DNA of 64,000 bases from Cerioporus squamosus (Eukaryota > Basidiomycota > Agaricomycetes > Polyporales > Polyporaceae). Each line of letters starts with the position of its first letter. Positions within the stretch are counted from its first letter, which is position 1. Both the position numbers and the translations under genes were made by a program. The notes under the pieces are model-generated. The model worked only from the letters and a program-made list of their open reading frames with translations, made no database searches and had not been told where the DNA came from. Location of the stretch: NCBI GenBank assembly GCA_022592435.1, contig JABYQS010000130.1, positions 45,759 through 109,758 on the forward strand, given 5' to 3'. Below are positions 1 through 11,391 of the stretch, piece by piece.

Positions 1-3000
1 TGGGAGAGGAGAAGGCGTCGTTGTGATTGTACTCAAGCCACTAGAAGCTGCAATTCGCGACCACGATCACATTTACGCGTCCGTGAGTACACTCGCCTTG
101 TTCTGTTGCGACATGGCTCTAACAAGGCCCAGATTCTCGGTACCGGTGTGAACTCGTCAGGATCCTTGGTTCCCGCGAACGCACCCGCTGCACTGGCTCA
201 AAAGGATGCAATGCTGCGTGCTTTCCGTCAGGCGGCCCGTGAACCCCAAGACGTGGACTTCCTCGAGCTCCATGCTACAGGTATTCTTGGACCATATGGG
301 TTCACGCGATGGCAACTCATGTATTGCAACAGGTACCGCGCAAGGAGACCCCACCGAAGCCAACTGGGTCGGAGAAGCCTTCGCGCGGGATGACAGCATT
401 GTCGTGGGCAGTGTGAAGGGAAACATTGGGTGAGCTCGGTGCAAGTCTTCGCTCCCACATACTCTGACAATCGATCCAGACACTTGGAGATCACCGCCTT
501 TCTTGCGTCCTTGTGCAAGGTCTGCGGCATCTTCAGCAGTGGAACCATCCCACCAAACGTCAACCTCAGAACCCCGAATCCCGCTATCAAGTGGTCGCAG
601 TACAGGCTCCGCGTGCCCCTCGAACCTGAGCCTCTCCGATGTCGTTCGGGGAACGGACGGCCATTGGTCGCGATGACGAGTTCGGGCATTGGCGGCGCAA
701 ACGGACATGCGGTCGTCGAAGGTCCCCCGGAGCACGAGCTCATTGAACCGTTCTGGATCGAGGGTGCAGAGATGCCAGTGCTTCTCGTCGCTGGAGCATT
801 GTCGCCCCGGTCTGCGTCTGCGCTTGGAGAGGCTATGCTGACCACAGCAAGCGACTCTACCGGGGTCGCCGCCCTTGCGAGAATTGCGGGTCGTCGTGCA
901 CGCTCGATGACATGGAGGTCCTTCGCCATCACGGGAGCAGGCAAAGCGGCCATTTCAGCAAGCCAATCATCGTCCCGAAGACCCGCCCACCAATTGTCTT
1001 CGTGTTCTCCGGGCAAGGGACGCAGCACTTCCATAGTGAGCTCACCTCGCCTTCTATCATTGGTAGACACAACGCTGACCATCGTCTTGACAGTGGGTCG
1101 GGATCTCTTCCGGTCTTGCGCTCCCTTCCGTCAAAGCATCCTCAAGCTCGACGCAGTCTACGCAGCTGTCGTCGGTGCATCGCTCATTGAGTCTACTGGG
1201 CTGTTTAACGACTCTCCAACTCTTACGACGGATACGCTCGGCGACCCATGGCCCATCGCTATCACGCTTCCTGCTCTCACGATGCTCCAGCTTGCTCTCG
1301 TCGACGCGTTGGCGGCGGCAGGCGTACGTCCAGACGTCGTCGTCGGACACTCCGCCGGGGAGACCGCCGTCCTCTCTGCTTCGGGTGCCGCATCAAAGAT
1401 CGTCGCACTGAAGCTTTCCATTGCCCGAGGACGTGCACTGTCCCTCCTCGAAGACGCGAAGGGCACCATGGCTGCGGTCTCATGCTCCCCAGCGCAGGCG
1501 CAAACCTTCATTGCCGAGGTCAATGCCGAACTCGGAAAGGGGGTCCTCGAGATTGGATGCTACAACGCTTCCGGAGCTGTGACCTTGTCTGGCCAGGAGT
1601 CTCACGTAGATCTCGCCGTTGCGAAGGCGACCGCTGCAGGCATCTTCGCCCGCAAGCTCAAGACCCGCATCCCCGTCCATTCGGCCATGATGGAACTGTG
1701 TCGCGATGAGTTCACGAAGCAGCTCGCCGACGTATTCTCTGATGCTGGCCCATGCCTTCCCACGGTGCCCACGTACTCTACCGTAACTGGGCAGCTCTTC
1801 GGTCGTTCTCTCGATGCGCAGTACTATTGGGACGGCACTCTCCGCCCTGTGCTCTTCCAGGAGGCTGCTGGAGCCATCCTCTCGCATTACAAGGGTGCCA
1901 CCTTCGTAGAGATCGGACCTCACCCGGTACTCACGAGCTACCTGCGATCATCCTCGGAAGGATGCGACAACATCACTATCACTTGCCCTCTACGCCGATC
2001 GCGCACGCTACAGCCTGGGTCCGAGACCGCCGAGTTCTTGACTGCGCTGGGACAAGTCGTTGCTGCTGGTCACAATTGTGTCGACTTTGACGCTCTCTAT
2101 GGTAGTGCGGGCACGTTCATTGGGAGACTCCCGAAGTACCCTTTCGCACCGAAGCATGTCCCCTGGTACATCCATACACCGGAGATTGCGAGGCAGCGTC
2201 AACATCGCAACGGCCCTCTCAACTACCCCCAGCTCCGAGTGAACGTGAAGACGCATCCGGAGCTCGCGGACCACGTCATCAAGGGAGAGCCGATCATGCC
2301 TGCGTCGGGCTTCATTGAGATGGTAAGTCGCCTTGTGGGTCAAAGAAGCCTCTACTCATAGCTGCCGTCGTTGCAGGCCCTTGAATTTGGGGCAATGGAG
2401 CTTCACGACGTCGAGTTCCACGGACTTCTTCCATTGTCGTCGGAGCGTCCTGTCCCACTCCATCTTGAGCTGAACGGAACTCGATGGAGCGTCTCTAGTG
2501 CCTCTGCGACAGATGCCGCTCAGGCGTTGCCCATGCAGGTACGTCTGTGCGCGTATCTTACTACCATGCGAAGCTGACCATTTGTCTGTGCAGTACATCC
2601 GCCGTCATGCGACCGGATTTCTGTCAATGAGTCGAACTGACCGGGACATGTCCAAGCTGGACATCGACTCCATTCGCAGCGGCATGAAGCCTGTCAAGAC
2701 AAGTGGTACGGCAGATTGCAACTCCTCCTTGAACCTTTCATGATACGCTTCCGTCAGATCTGTACGCCGGAATGGCACACTTCGCGCAGTATGGTCCCGT
2801 CTATCGACGAATTCAAGAATGTCATACCGTCACCCGTGCGGACGGGACCGTCGAGGCGCTCGTCAAGCTGCGTGGACGCGACATTGACCTTCCCAAGTGA
2901 GTACATTCAGAAAACTCGTCTATGATTGCAAACTATTGACGCTGTTCTTCTTAGCATTGCCGACTATCGCTTCCATCCGGCAATTGTTGACGCTGCCATT

Positions 3001-6000
3001 CATATCGTCGTGCATCCGGTTATGACTGGAAACCACGATCGCGAGCTCTATCACCTTCCTTCCAAGGTCTCGGCCTTCCGGACGTGCCCTTCCGTTGAAC
3101 AGCAAGAGATGCCAAGGTTTCTGTACTCGCATGCCGTCATTACTAGCTGGGCTCCAGGTGAGTCAAGCCTTCGCCATGTAGGGTTTACTGGGTCTCACCA
3201 GCCACGCAGACTCTATCACATACGACATCACGATTACCGATGAGTACGGAGCAACCCTCTGCAAGTTTGAGAGATTAGAAGTGGCGCAGCACGGCTTCTC
3301 CAGGGCCGCTGTGCACAAGCGTTATGACGTCGTCTATCAGCCCACTGGTCTTGTCCTTCCCTTGTTGAGCGAAGACCCTCTTCTGTGTTCTGTCACTGTA
3401 TCCATCCCACGCGTACTCTCTCAGCCTAAGCACGACGATGCCCCCGATACACATGCGGATGGCGCTGTTCCTGTCTCGCCTTCCACCTCGTCTGGCACGG
3501 CGGACTGGGACAACACGACTCAGTCCACAGACGTATCATCCGACCGCGGCGACAAGCGACCTTCCCTCGTTCTCGACTACGTGAGGGGCGAGGAGATGCG
3601 GCTCAAAGCTCCCATAGCTTCTCTGGATCCTCGGGAGCACGCGTCACTTCTCTTCATCGCCGAAGACGGCCTTAACGGTGACGCCGCTCTGGGTTTCACT
3701 CGGTCTCTCCGGAAGGAGTATCCCGCCTGGACTGTCCGAGTTGCCGTCTTCGATTCCTCGTGGACGCCGCAGCAACGCATGTACTCATCCGATGTCCTGC
3801 TCTGGGTTTCTGAGGCGGAGCTGGAGATGAGCGTCGACAAGAACGGCGCCGTGCACGTACCGCGCATCACACCCGCTTCTGCGCCTTCCGACCGTCTCCC
3901 CTTCGACCCCAAATCTCCTTGGACGCTGCACGATGGCGACATTACCCAGACCCATGCTCCGCGAGGCCATGGAGACAGACGCGTTGTGCACGTATCTGCG
4001 GTTCATCCGCACCACGGTCATGTCTGGGCATTCACAGGCACGCTTTGTGGCTCGTCCCAACGGGTAGTCGGCGTTACATCCTCCCCCATCTGCAGCCATC
4101 TCGAGGTCGATGAGAGTTCGATCGTGGAGCTCAAAGACGATATCCTAAATGCTCAGTCCAGTGGTCCGTCTCTTCTCGCACCTACCATCACAGCACTCGC
4201 CGTCGGTCCTACCGCGTTCTTGCAGCCTTCTCGTCTCCGAGGCAAGAGAGCGCTGGTCTACGCCCCACCCTCCTCTTCGGATGAAGACCTGGCTCGAGAG
4301 ATACAGTCTGTTTTTAGCAGGCTCGGTGTGGAAGTCGCATTCCTCACGTCGTTGGAGGACGTCGCGTTGAACCCGCTCTACGTGCGAAAGCCAGACTTCA
4401 TCGTGGCTGGCGCATGTGACCGGCACGACATGACTCTCTTGCAGTCCTTGCTGCCCTCTTCTGGACACGCTCTCTTCTGGAACGACGCGGATGTAGGTGT
4501 GGCGCGCACAGATTCTTGGGTTATCGGCGACGCAGTGCGGGCAGCCCTCGAGTACGACCGGCGTCAGCAACTCCTACAGGTCGCTTACACTCCCGTGCTT
4601 GCATGTCTCGGAGACATCGATGCTGACACGACTGCGCGACTTCCCCCTCTCTTCGACCCGCACAAGGCGTATCTGCTCATCGGCGGTATAGGAAGTCTGG
4701 GGTTGCATATTGCGCTATGGATGTATGAGGTGAGTGCATCTTCCTTGTGTCAAGGCAAGGAAGTTAACGAGGATGCAGCATGGGGCGAGGCACCTCATCT
4801 TGACCTCGCGCTCCGGACCTGAGAGTCTCCAGAGTCGAGGCGACTTCATTGGGAAGAGGATTCTCGACTACCTCGGGAGCCGGGAAGACCTCGTCCTCCA
4901 GGCACGCGCTGCCTCGGCCACATCCGTCAAACAGCTCGAAGCCATCCTGCAAGCCACTTCGGTTTCCCTCGGCGGTGCCATCATCCTTTCGGCCCTGCTC
5001 AACGACCGTCCTTTCGCGTCACAGACCCAAGAGAACTTCGACAGCGTGTTTGCGCCGAAGGTCGATGCTTTCATGACTCTGACTCGTGCCGTCGATGTCG
5101 CGTCGCTCGACTTCTGTGTCACCTTCTCCTCGATCTCGGGCATGTTCGGGAACCCGGGACAGACGAGCTATGCTGCGTACGATTTTTTATCCTGCTCCGC
5201 ACACAAACTGTACTGACCTGGAAATAGAGCAAACACTGCGCTCGCTGGGGCCATACGCGGGTACCGGAACGCATTCAGCATCGTCTCCCCCATCATCCTG
5301 GACAGTCGAATCCTGACGTTGACTGACGACTCGTACAACACTCGTGTGCGACATATGATCAAGTGGGGCATGACGGCTCGAGGTTAATGGGTTTCTGCGC
5401 CATTCCTCAGTACTATCGGTCACTTATCGCATATTCACAGAACTCTGTGGTTACATTGGAGACGGGATCCGTAAGCTGCGTGAGGGTCCCGTCTGGCAGT
5501 ACATTCCAGACTTCGACTGGCGCCTTGTCCGCGACAACATGGGCCCGTCTCAACTTTATGATCATCTCATCCAGCACGAGGAGGAGTCGACCGAGGGTAG
5601 TGCGAGCGGCAAACCGTCCCTCTTGCAGATCGTCTGCAAGGTCCTCGACCTGCACGAGACCGACGTCAATCTTGATGTTCCCCTGACTGCATACGGCCTC
5701 GACTCCCTCTCCGCGTCCTCGCTCTCCTACGCTCTTCGCTCCTTCGTTTCTGTCTCCCAGCTCCAGCTCCTCGCCGACCTCACCATAGCCGACCTCCAAG
5801 CGAGGATGGAGAGCGCCGAGTCAGATGCCGCGCAACAAGGGGCTTCCCCTTCCCAAGTCCAATCCAACCCTTCGTCTGAGCGAGAGGACTACGTTGCCAG
5901 CCACATTCGCGAAATGCAGTCGCTACTCGAAGAGCTCAGCGCGACCATCTCCCACCGATCTTTGCCTGCAGATGCTCCCACCAAGAGGCAGGGACAGGTG

Positions 6001-7363
6001 GTGCTGGTGACAGGCACTACTGGGAGTCTCGGCTCTCATATTCTCGCCGAGCTGCTGTCGGCTTCGGCCTACGACAAGGTGATCGCATTAGTGCGACCTG
6101 GACGACAGGGTTCGACAAGGGACAGACAAGCTGCGGCCTTCACCGACAGGGGACTCGACGCCTCTCTCCTGGACTCGCAGAGGTTTGTGCTTGTGGACTG
6201 TCCATTCGAGGGAGAACACCTTGGTTTAGATTCTGCGGCGTACGAAAAGGTACGCTGAAGCCCTCACTCCATCTCTGACTAGCCTGACTTTGGTTATAGC
6301 TCCGAACATCTGTCTCGCACATCATCCACGTCGGTAAGTTAGAACGGTCACATCTCATTTCCGTTCTCTGCAGTGGCTGACCTTGTGGTACAGGTTGGCT
6401 GGTCAACTTCGACCTCCCACTATCCTCCTTCAAGAGCACCCTGCTCGCTCTCCGTGACCTGGTTGACCTTGCTGCAGAAGCGCTCGAGTTTGGTCCTGTC
6501 TCGTTGCTTTACGGAAGCAGCTCAGGAATCTTCAGGGGTGAGTCTCGCGTCCTGCTTTACATTTACGCATCTGTACTCACGAGTGTGTTAGACTACACAG
6601 ATGCTGCTCCACCTAAGGAACAGCTGCTCGATGCCACAATAGCAGTCGGGCAGGGTTACAGCGAGTCGAAGTGGGTTGCCGAGCAACTGCTACAGGTCGC
6701 AGCGGAGCGTACTTCAGTACAAACCACTATCGTCCGCATTGGGCAGCTATCCGGGGGTGCAGGCGGTGCGTGGAACTCGTCCGAATGGTTGCCTGCCATG
6801 ATTGCCGCGAGTACTGTGCTTGGATGTCTCCCCGGAGGACACGGGGTGCGTTCTGAAGCTATATCTTGACCTGATTCGCCCAACTGACGACTTCCCCTTT
6901 AGCCTGTAGCTTGGCTCCCGGTTCCAACGGCCGCGTCAGCGATCATCGACTGTGCCGATGCGGATGCGGTCTCTCACAGCATCGTTCACCTGCGCCACCC
7001 ACGCCCCGTTTCCTGGCCCGACATGATGGCACACTTCTCTGCGGTCCTGGATCTACCCGTTGTCGACTACTCGACGTGGATCTCGAACCTCACCACAGTC
7101 CTCGAACGCGTCGACAGTCGCAGGCGAAGTACGCTAAGCCCGGCCTCAGCCTACTCGACTTCTTCCAGTCTCACTGCACGAGTGGTGACGCAGCGGGTGC
7201 CCCAGTTACGGAGAACAACGGACTATCTATCCTCATGGACCTGGGAGAGACCAGCATGCGTTGTTCTACTCTCCGCAACCCAGGGCTTGAGCAGTTGGGT
7301 GTCGAAGATGTCCTGAAGTGGGTTGGCTACTGGAGGCGTACTGGAGCTTTGCCGTCTCCTTGA
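1..7363 (+). CDS. PKS1: reducing polyketide synthase, 5'-partial, C-terminal thioester reductase
   Basis: Multidomain synthase whose N-terminal KS half, with the active-site Cys, lies off the window; coding starts in frame at base 2 (GRGEGVVV). Order seen: KS C-terminal half to about 720 (HATGTAQGDP, SVKGNIGH); acyltransferase with GHSAGE at 1345-1362; dehydratase HxxxGxxxxP motif at 2272-2301; a long spacer with ketoreductase-structural-like sequence; KR with GGIGSLG near 4682 and SSIS...SYAAAN; ACP with LDSL serine at 5704-5706; terminal Rossmann reductase with TGTTGSLG near 6010 and YSESK at 6658-6672. No methyltransferase motif was seen. Introns are short and mostly match PKS2, including one at 2706-2757. 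Two frame breaks relative to PKS2 occur near 950 and near 7127. The second leaves the PKS2-like C-terminus (to 7363) in another frame. It is either a decaying paralogue or a good gene with sequence errors. Confidence 0.9.
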
Positions 7364-7806
7364 AGGAAGTACTCACTGCAGTTGTAACATGTACGATAGC
7401 TATCATAAGTCACGATGATCCCGCATATCGCTTCGGAAGTAAACTATGCTGCAACGGAAGCAGTCGTAAGGAGGTGGAAAAGAGGTAGGATCCACTGGCC
7501 CTGCTCTTTCCCAGGTCGACGAGCGCGACGCGACGCGTTGAGACAAAGCACGTGACCGCGTCATACCTCTTGGCGCCGACACCCGACCGGCACCGATCTT
7601 CGTCCGATTCTGACAGCGCGATTGAAGTTTCTGGAGAGAGACGTATGCAGTTTAGTTGATGATGTGCGACGTTTGAGATGTGTCGTGAGCTCTCTACTGT
7701 ACAACGATACTAGCTATACAGGTAGACGGTCGTGCATGGGGTTAAATCAAATACACTTCCTCTATCCATTGACCTTTAGTATCCTGCTTCAATATAGTTT
7801 GGAGCA
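7364..7806. other. Intergenic, tail-to-tail PKS1/GMC1
   Basis: This 443-bp stretch holds the 3' ends of two convergent genes. I see no further ORF of substance, repeat or RNA gene. Confidence 0.6.
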
Positions 7807-10776
7807 TTACAGGCCGTGATCCAGCTTGATGAGATCCGCCGCTATATGCAGGGCAATAAGAGACAAATATTTCTCAACAAACAATTACGAACCTTGCTCG
7901 GCAATCGCATACGTGATAGCTGGGCACTCAATTAGCACCCTGGACCAAGCCCAACGTAGAACTACAATTTTACCTTGGGTATGCGCCGCGGTAAGCAGAG
8001 GCAAGGTTGATAAATCTGCGATGCGGATGTTCTTCGTCCCGTACACCTGGATCCACGGCTCAGTACAGTGGTCGTCCACCACCTGCGTGACAACTGAACG
8101 CTACCTTGAGGCTCGGGTCGACGACGCCCCCCTTCTCCTTGGGCAACATGGAACAAGTTCCGCACGCGTCTAACGAGCATACGATATCAGCTAGACTTTC
8201 GAGCAACTAAGATTGAATGATACGTGCGCCACGTCGTCGATACGCAGTTCCTTATGTGTTCTAGGTAGGAGACGTGAGAAACTTGTACGATCAAGGAAGG
8301 GGTGCTCACTTACCGCGTAGTTCGTCTCCTACAACCGTTGGTCCAGGAAGAAGCTCGCCCTGGCCATACTTCTGCCACTCGCTAGTAGCCATTGCCTTGC
8401 GGATGAAGTTGAACGAGTCGACGAGCAGGTCGAAATCGATGTCTTCTCCGAGATAGTTGGGATCGATGAGGGGCTGGTCCCTCGGATCGTTTGAGCCCGC
8501 ATGCTACATATGGCGAGGTCAGAGGTCGGGATCGTAACCTCGGTGCCACACTTACAATAGTTCCGCGTGAGAAAGGATGGCCGAGGACAGGAAACACTCC
8601 GGCCAAGGGCTTCGGAGGTCCTGTCATTGACATGGGCTGTAAGTGAAAGGGTCACAGTTCTCGCCATAGGCTGGTGGTCTTACCCATCGGATGCATGTTC
8701 ACGGGAAATATCACGAGCTCAACGTCAGGGATGCTCTTGTCCTTGAGCATCTTCAGTTGATGCTCGTATTGCGCCTTCAGCCCGGCTGGCATGGCATCCG
8801 CTTGTGACGCGAGCTTACGCTCAACAGTCTCGGCGAGGGCTTCAACTCGCTCGGTTACGACTTGAGCTGGCACGAACGTGACGCCACTAGTGGCCAAGGC
8901 GATCGTGCTGCCGTCCTCGCCACTACGAGTGAAGCAAGTCATGATCGCCTCAAGGGCATGAGTGGCTAGACCGTACTCACTACAGATTGCGCAACTTGGC
9001 TTGGACCTCCGGTAGTCGGATTGTATCGCTAGTAACGAAGTCGTTTCCTTCTTGCATCGCTGCCATTGTGATGAGATCACATTTTCCATGAAGATGTACG
9101 GGAACGTACCAACAACGGAGCCAGTAAATATGACATGATCTTGGAGATTCGTCCCAACCGACGGGAGGTCGAGCTGCACCGGTATGCCAAGGGGTTCGAG
9201 GACGTTCTTATCGCCGATGCCGCTGAGCTCAAGGATATGCGGAGACTTGATGGTACTGTCTCGGAGGATATGTCATCACGCGATGGCAACACAAGCTAAG
9301 TCAGTACATACCCAGCACAGAGAATAACTTCGCGGGATACGTTTACGGTGTGTATCTTCCCGCCATGTTCGAACTCAACGCCCGTCGCCACTACCTCACC
9401 TTCATTCCTTGTCACAAGGCGACGTACATAAGCGCCTGTAAGGACTGCAAGCTTTGGTCGGGAAAGAGCTGGGATGAGATAGCCCTGGTAGGACTCAGTA
9501 GTAATCCTAGAGCAAGAAGATGATGAAGCGCGCTCACGCTGGCAGCAGTGCTTCGGATGCCCGTCCTCCCGTCTATGGTTGACATCGACTTGAACGTACC
9601 AGAGAGCTATCCCCTGGTCAGAACATGAACGAGCCTGCGTGTACTATGGCAACGTACGTTGCCACCTGTCTACGCGCACAAGCATGAGCTTTAAGCCATC
9701 CAACATGCGCCTGATTCGTACTTACTCCATCTTCATTTAAGGGAACACCGAGAGCTTCCAGGGCCTACTGCAGCTCAGATCACTGTATTAGCGTCGTGAA
9801 GCAACCAGACTCGCCTCCTGGAAGACAGGCTCGATCCCGGAGACCGTCCTTGCGAACGAGACGGGGATGGGGCCTGAAAGCGTTCTCAGCGAACACATTT
9901 TAACGAGTTACTGCTGACATACCAGAAGTTCCAATGGACGTGTCCTTGTAGAGCTCAAGATACTGGGGGAAGTTATTGCCAGCGGTCCGGGTGAATCTTA
10001 ATATAGGCTGAGCCGAACTCCCTGGTCTGCGCTCAACTGGTACTCACATCTCGGAGCGTTTGGAAGCTTCGAAGAACCGCACCCAGTTCCATCCCGGATT
10101 CCCCAATTTCTCTATCGCTACATGCAGAGCGTCAGCAAAGTTGATGGATGGTTCGAATGGTCTGCTCACCCTCAACTTCTTCACGCTGGGGTTTGATCCA
10201 GAAAAGGAAGTTTGTGCAAGAGCTTCCTCCGAGCCCCTTGCCTCTACCTCACAGCTGTCAGCGTCCAATCCAAGCTATGAAGCGGGCTCTTACCTGGTCC
10301 AGAAGAAGCTCTCGTGCTGAAGACCGTCCGGAGTTGTCAGGCCGTTCTTCGCATGTTTCTGGGGAGTGGTGCGAAACATCCAGTCGTACTCCGGGTTAAA
10401 CATTTGCTTCATCCATCCATCTGGCACGGCTGCGGGTGCTTCGTGAGCTAGAGCACGGAAGGATGTGACTTCGACATACTTACTGATCAGAGGATCGTCG
10501 AAGTGTGCGTTGCCAGCCTCTAGTAATGCGACCGACACGCTCGGATTCTCGGATAACCTCGACGCGAGGACACAGCCTGCTACCTAAGTTCGAGTATGTG
10601 ATGAGCGTTTGGTTACATGTCCAAGGAGTTCTCGCTCTTACACCCCCACCTATACACACGTCGTGTCAGTACTCGCGTGCGGAGCGAGACCCCAAAAAAG
10701 CACGTTACGCACCTATCACGACGAAGTCGAAAGTTTTATCGGCAATGTCCTCTATGCTTGCGAGCTTGTCTGCCAT
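7807..10776 (-). CDS. GMC1: GMC-family FAD oxidoreductase
   Basis: Flavin-dependent alcohol/aldehyde oxidase or dehydrogenase type; the substrate cannot be told from sequence. The start ATG is the complement of 10774-10776 (MADKLASIEDI) and the stop is at 7807-7809. The FAD loop reads IGGGVAGCVLA, with part of it on an 8-nt micro-exon at 10642-10649. GKGLGGSS follows, then a second GMC region (VGTNLQDH). The C-terminus has WHACGTCSM and AAHTQ...YAIAEQAADLIK, which supply the two expected active-site histidines. No signal peptide precedes the FAD motif, so an intracellular enzyme is expected, unlike secreted aryl-alcohol oxidases. The gene is split by many short introns. One, at 8170-8227, appears to use a GC donor and splits the catalytic His codon. 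It is a clear paralogue of GMC2 and lies between the two PKS genes. I see no frame break. Confidence 0.88.
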
Positions 10777-11391
10777 TGTCAGCGAATGAATGGTGCTACG
10801 TGGCGAACGGGAGAAGATTGGTGTCGCAACCTACCGCGAGAACTGGGATCTCGGTACGTACCAAGGTCATCACCGGTGCTATCGATGTCTCTGATACACG
10901 CCTTCTCGACTCGTACAGCATTCCGAGTGTCTGCTAACGGCATCAGAATGACCACCATGCATGATGGCTTATCATGCAGCTGAGGTCATTGTATGACGAG
11001 ATCTGTAGGGCGGCCAGCACCCTGGTCTCAGGAAATAATGGGAGATGACGACCACATTTCTACCAAGCTGTTATAAGTTTGAGCGAGAGGTGCGTTGTTG
11101 AAGCACTTTGTGTGGTTCGGGTAGTGAATTGACGGAAAGCATCATACACATGCCCGAGCTCGGGCTGCGAATTCCCAGCGCTTCGGTACTCAGGAAAGTC
11201 GGCCCGAGTTGCGAAAGTGATACCGAAGGAGGACGGCGGGGGACTCTTTTGACACTTGTCCAGCATGGCACTTGGGTAAGTCATGAACATATAGAAACAG
11301 GAAATAAACAAGGTACACAGACATAGATACATACATAGTGGGTGCCCGGATGCTACATGGTATCGTACAAGGGTATATCGCGGTGTATCTA
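10777..11391. other. Intergenic: GMC1 upstream region and PKS2 3' end
   Basis: This 615-bp stretch presumably holds the GMC1 promoter and the PKS2 terminator. GMC1 and PKS2 are in tandem on the minus strand. No TATA-like box is convincing and no gene is seen. Confidence 0.5.

Noticed and set aside
2706..2757. Apparent stop and frameshift in the PKS1 DH region
   Set aside because: A 52-nt GT...AG intron removes it and joins KTSDLYAGMAHF; PKS2 has an intron at the same place.
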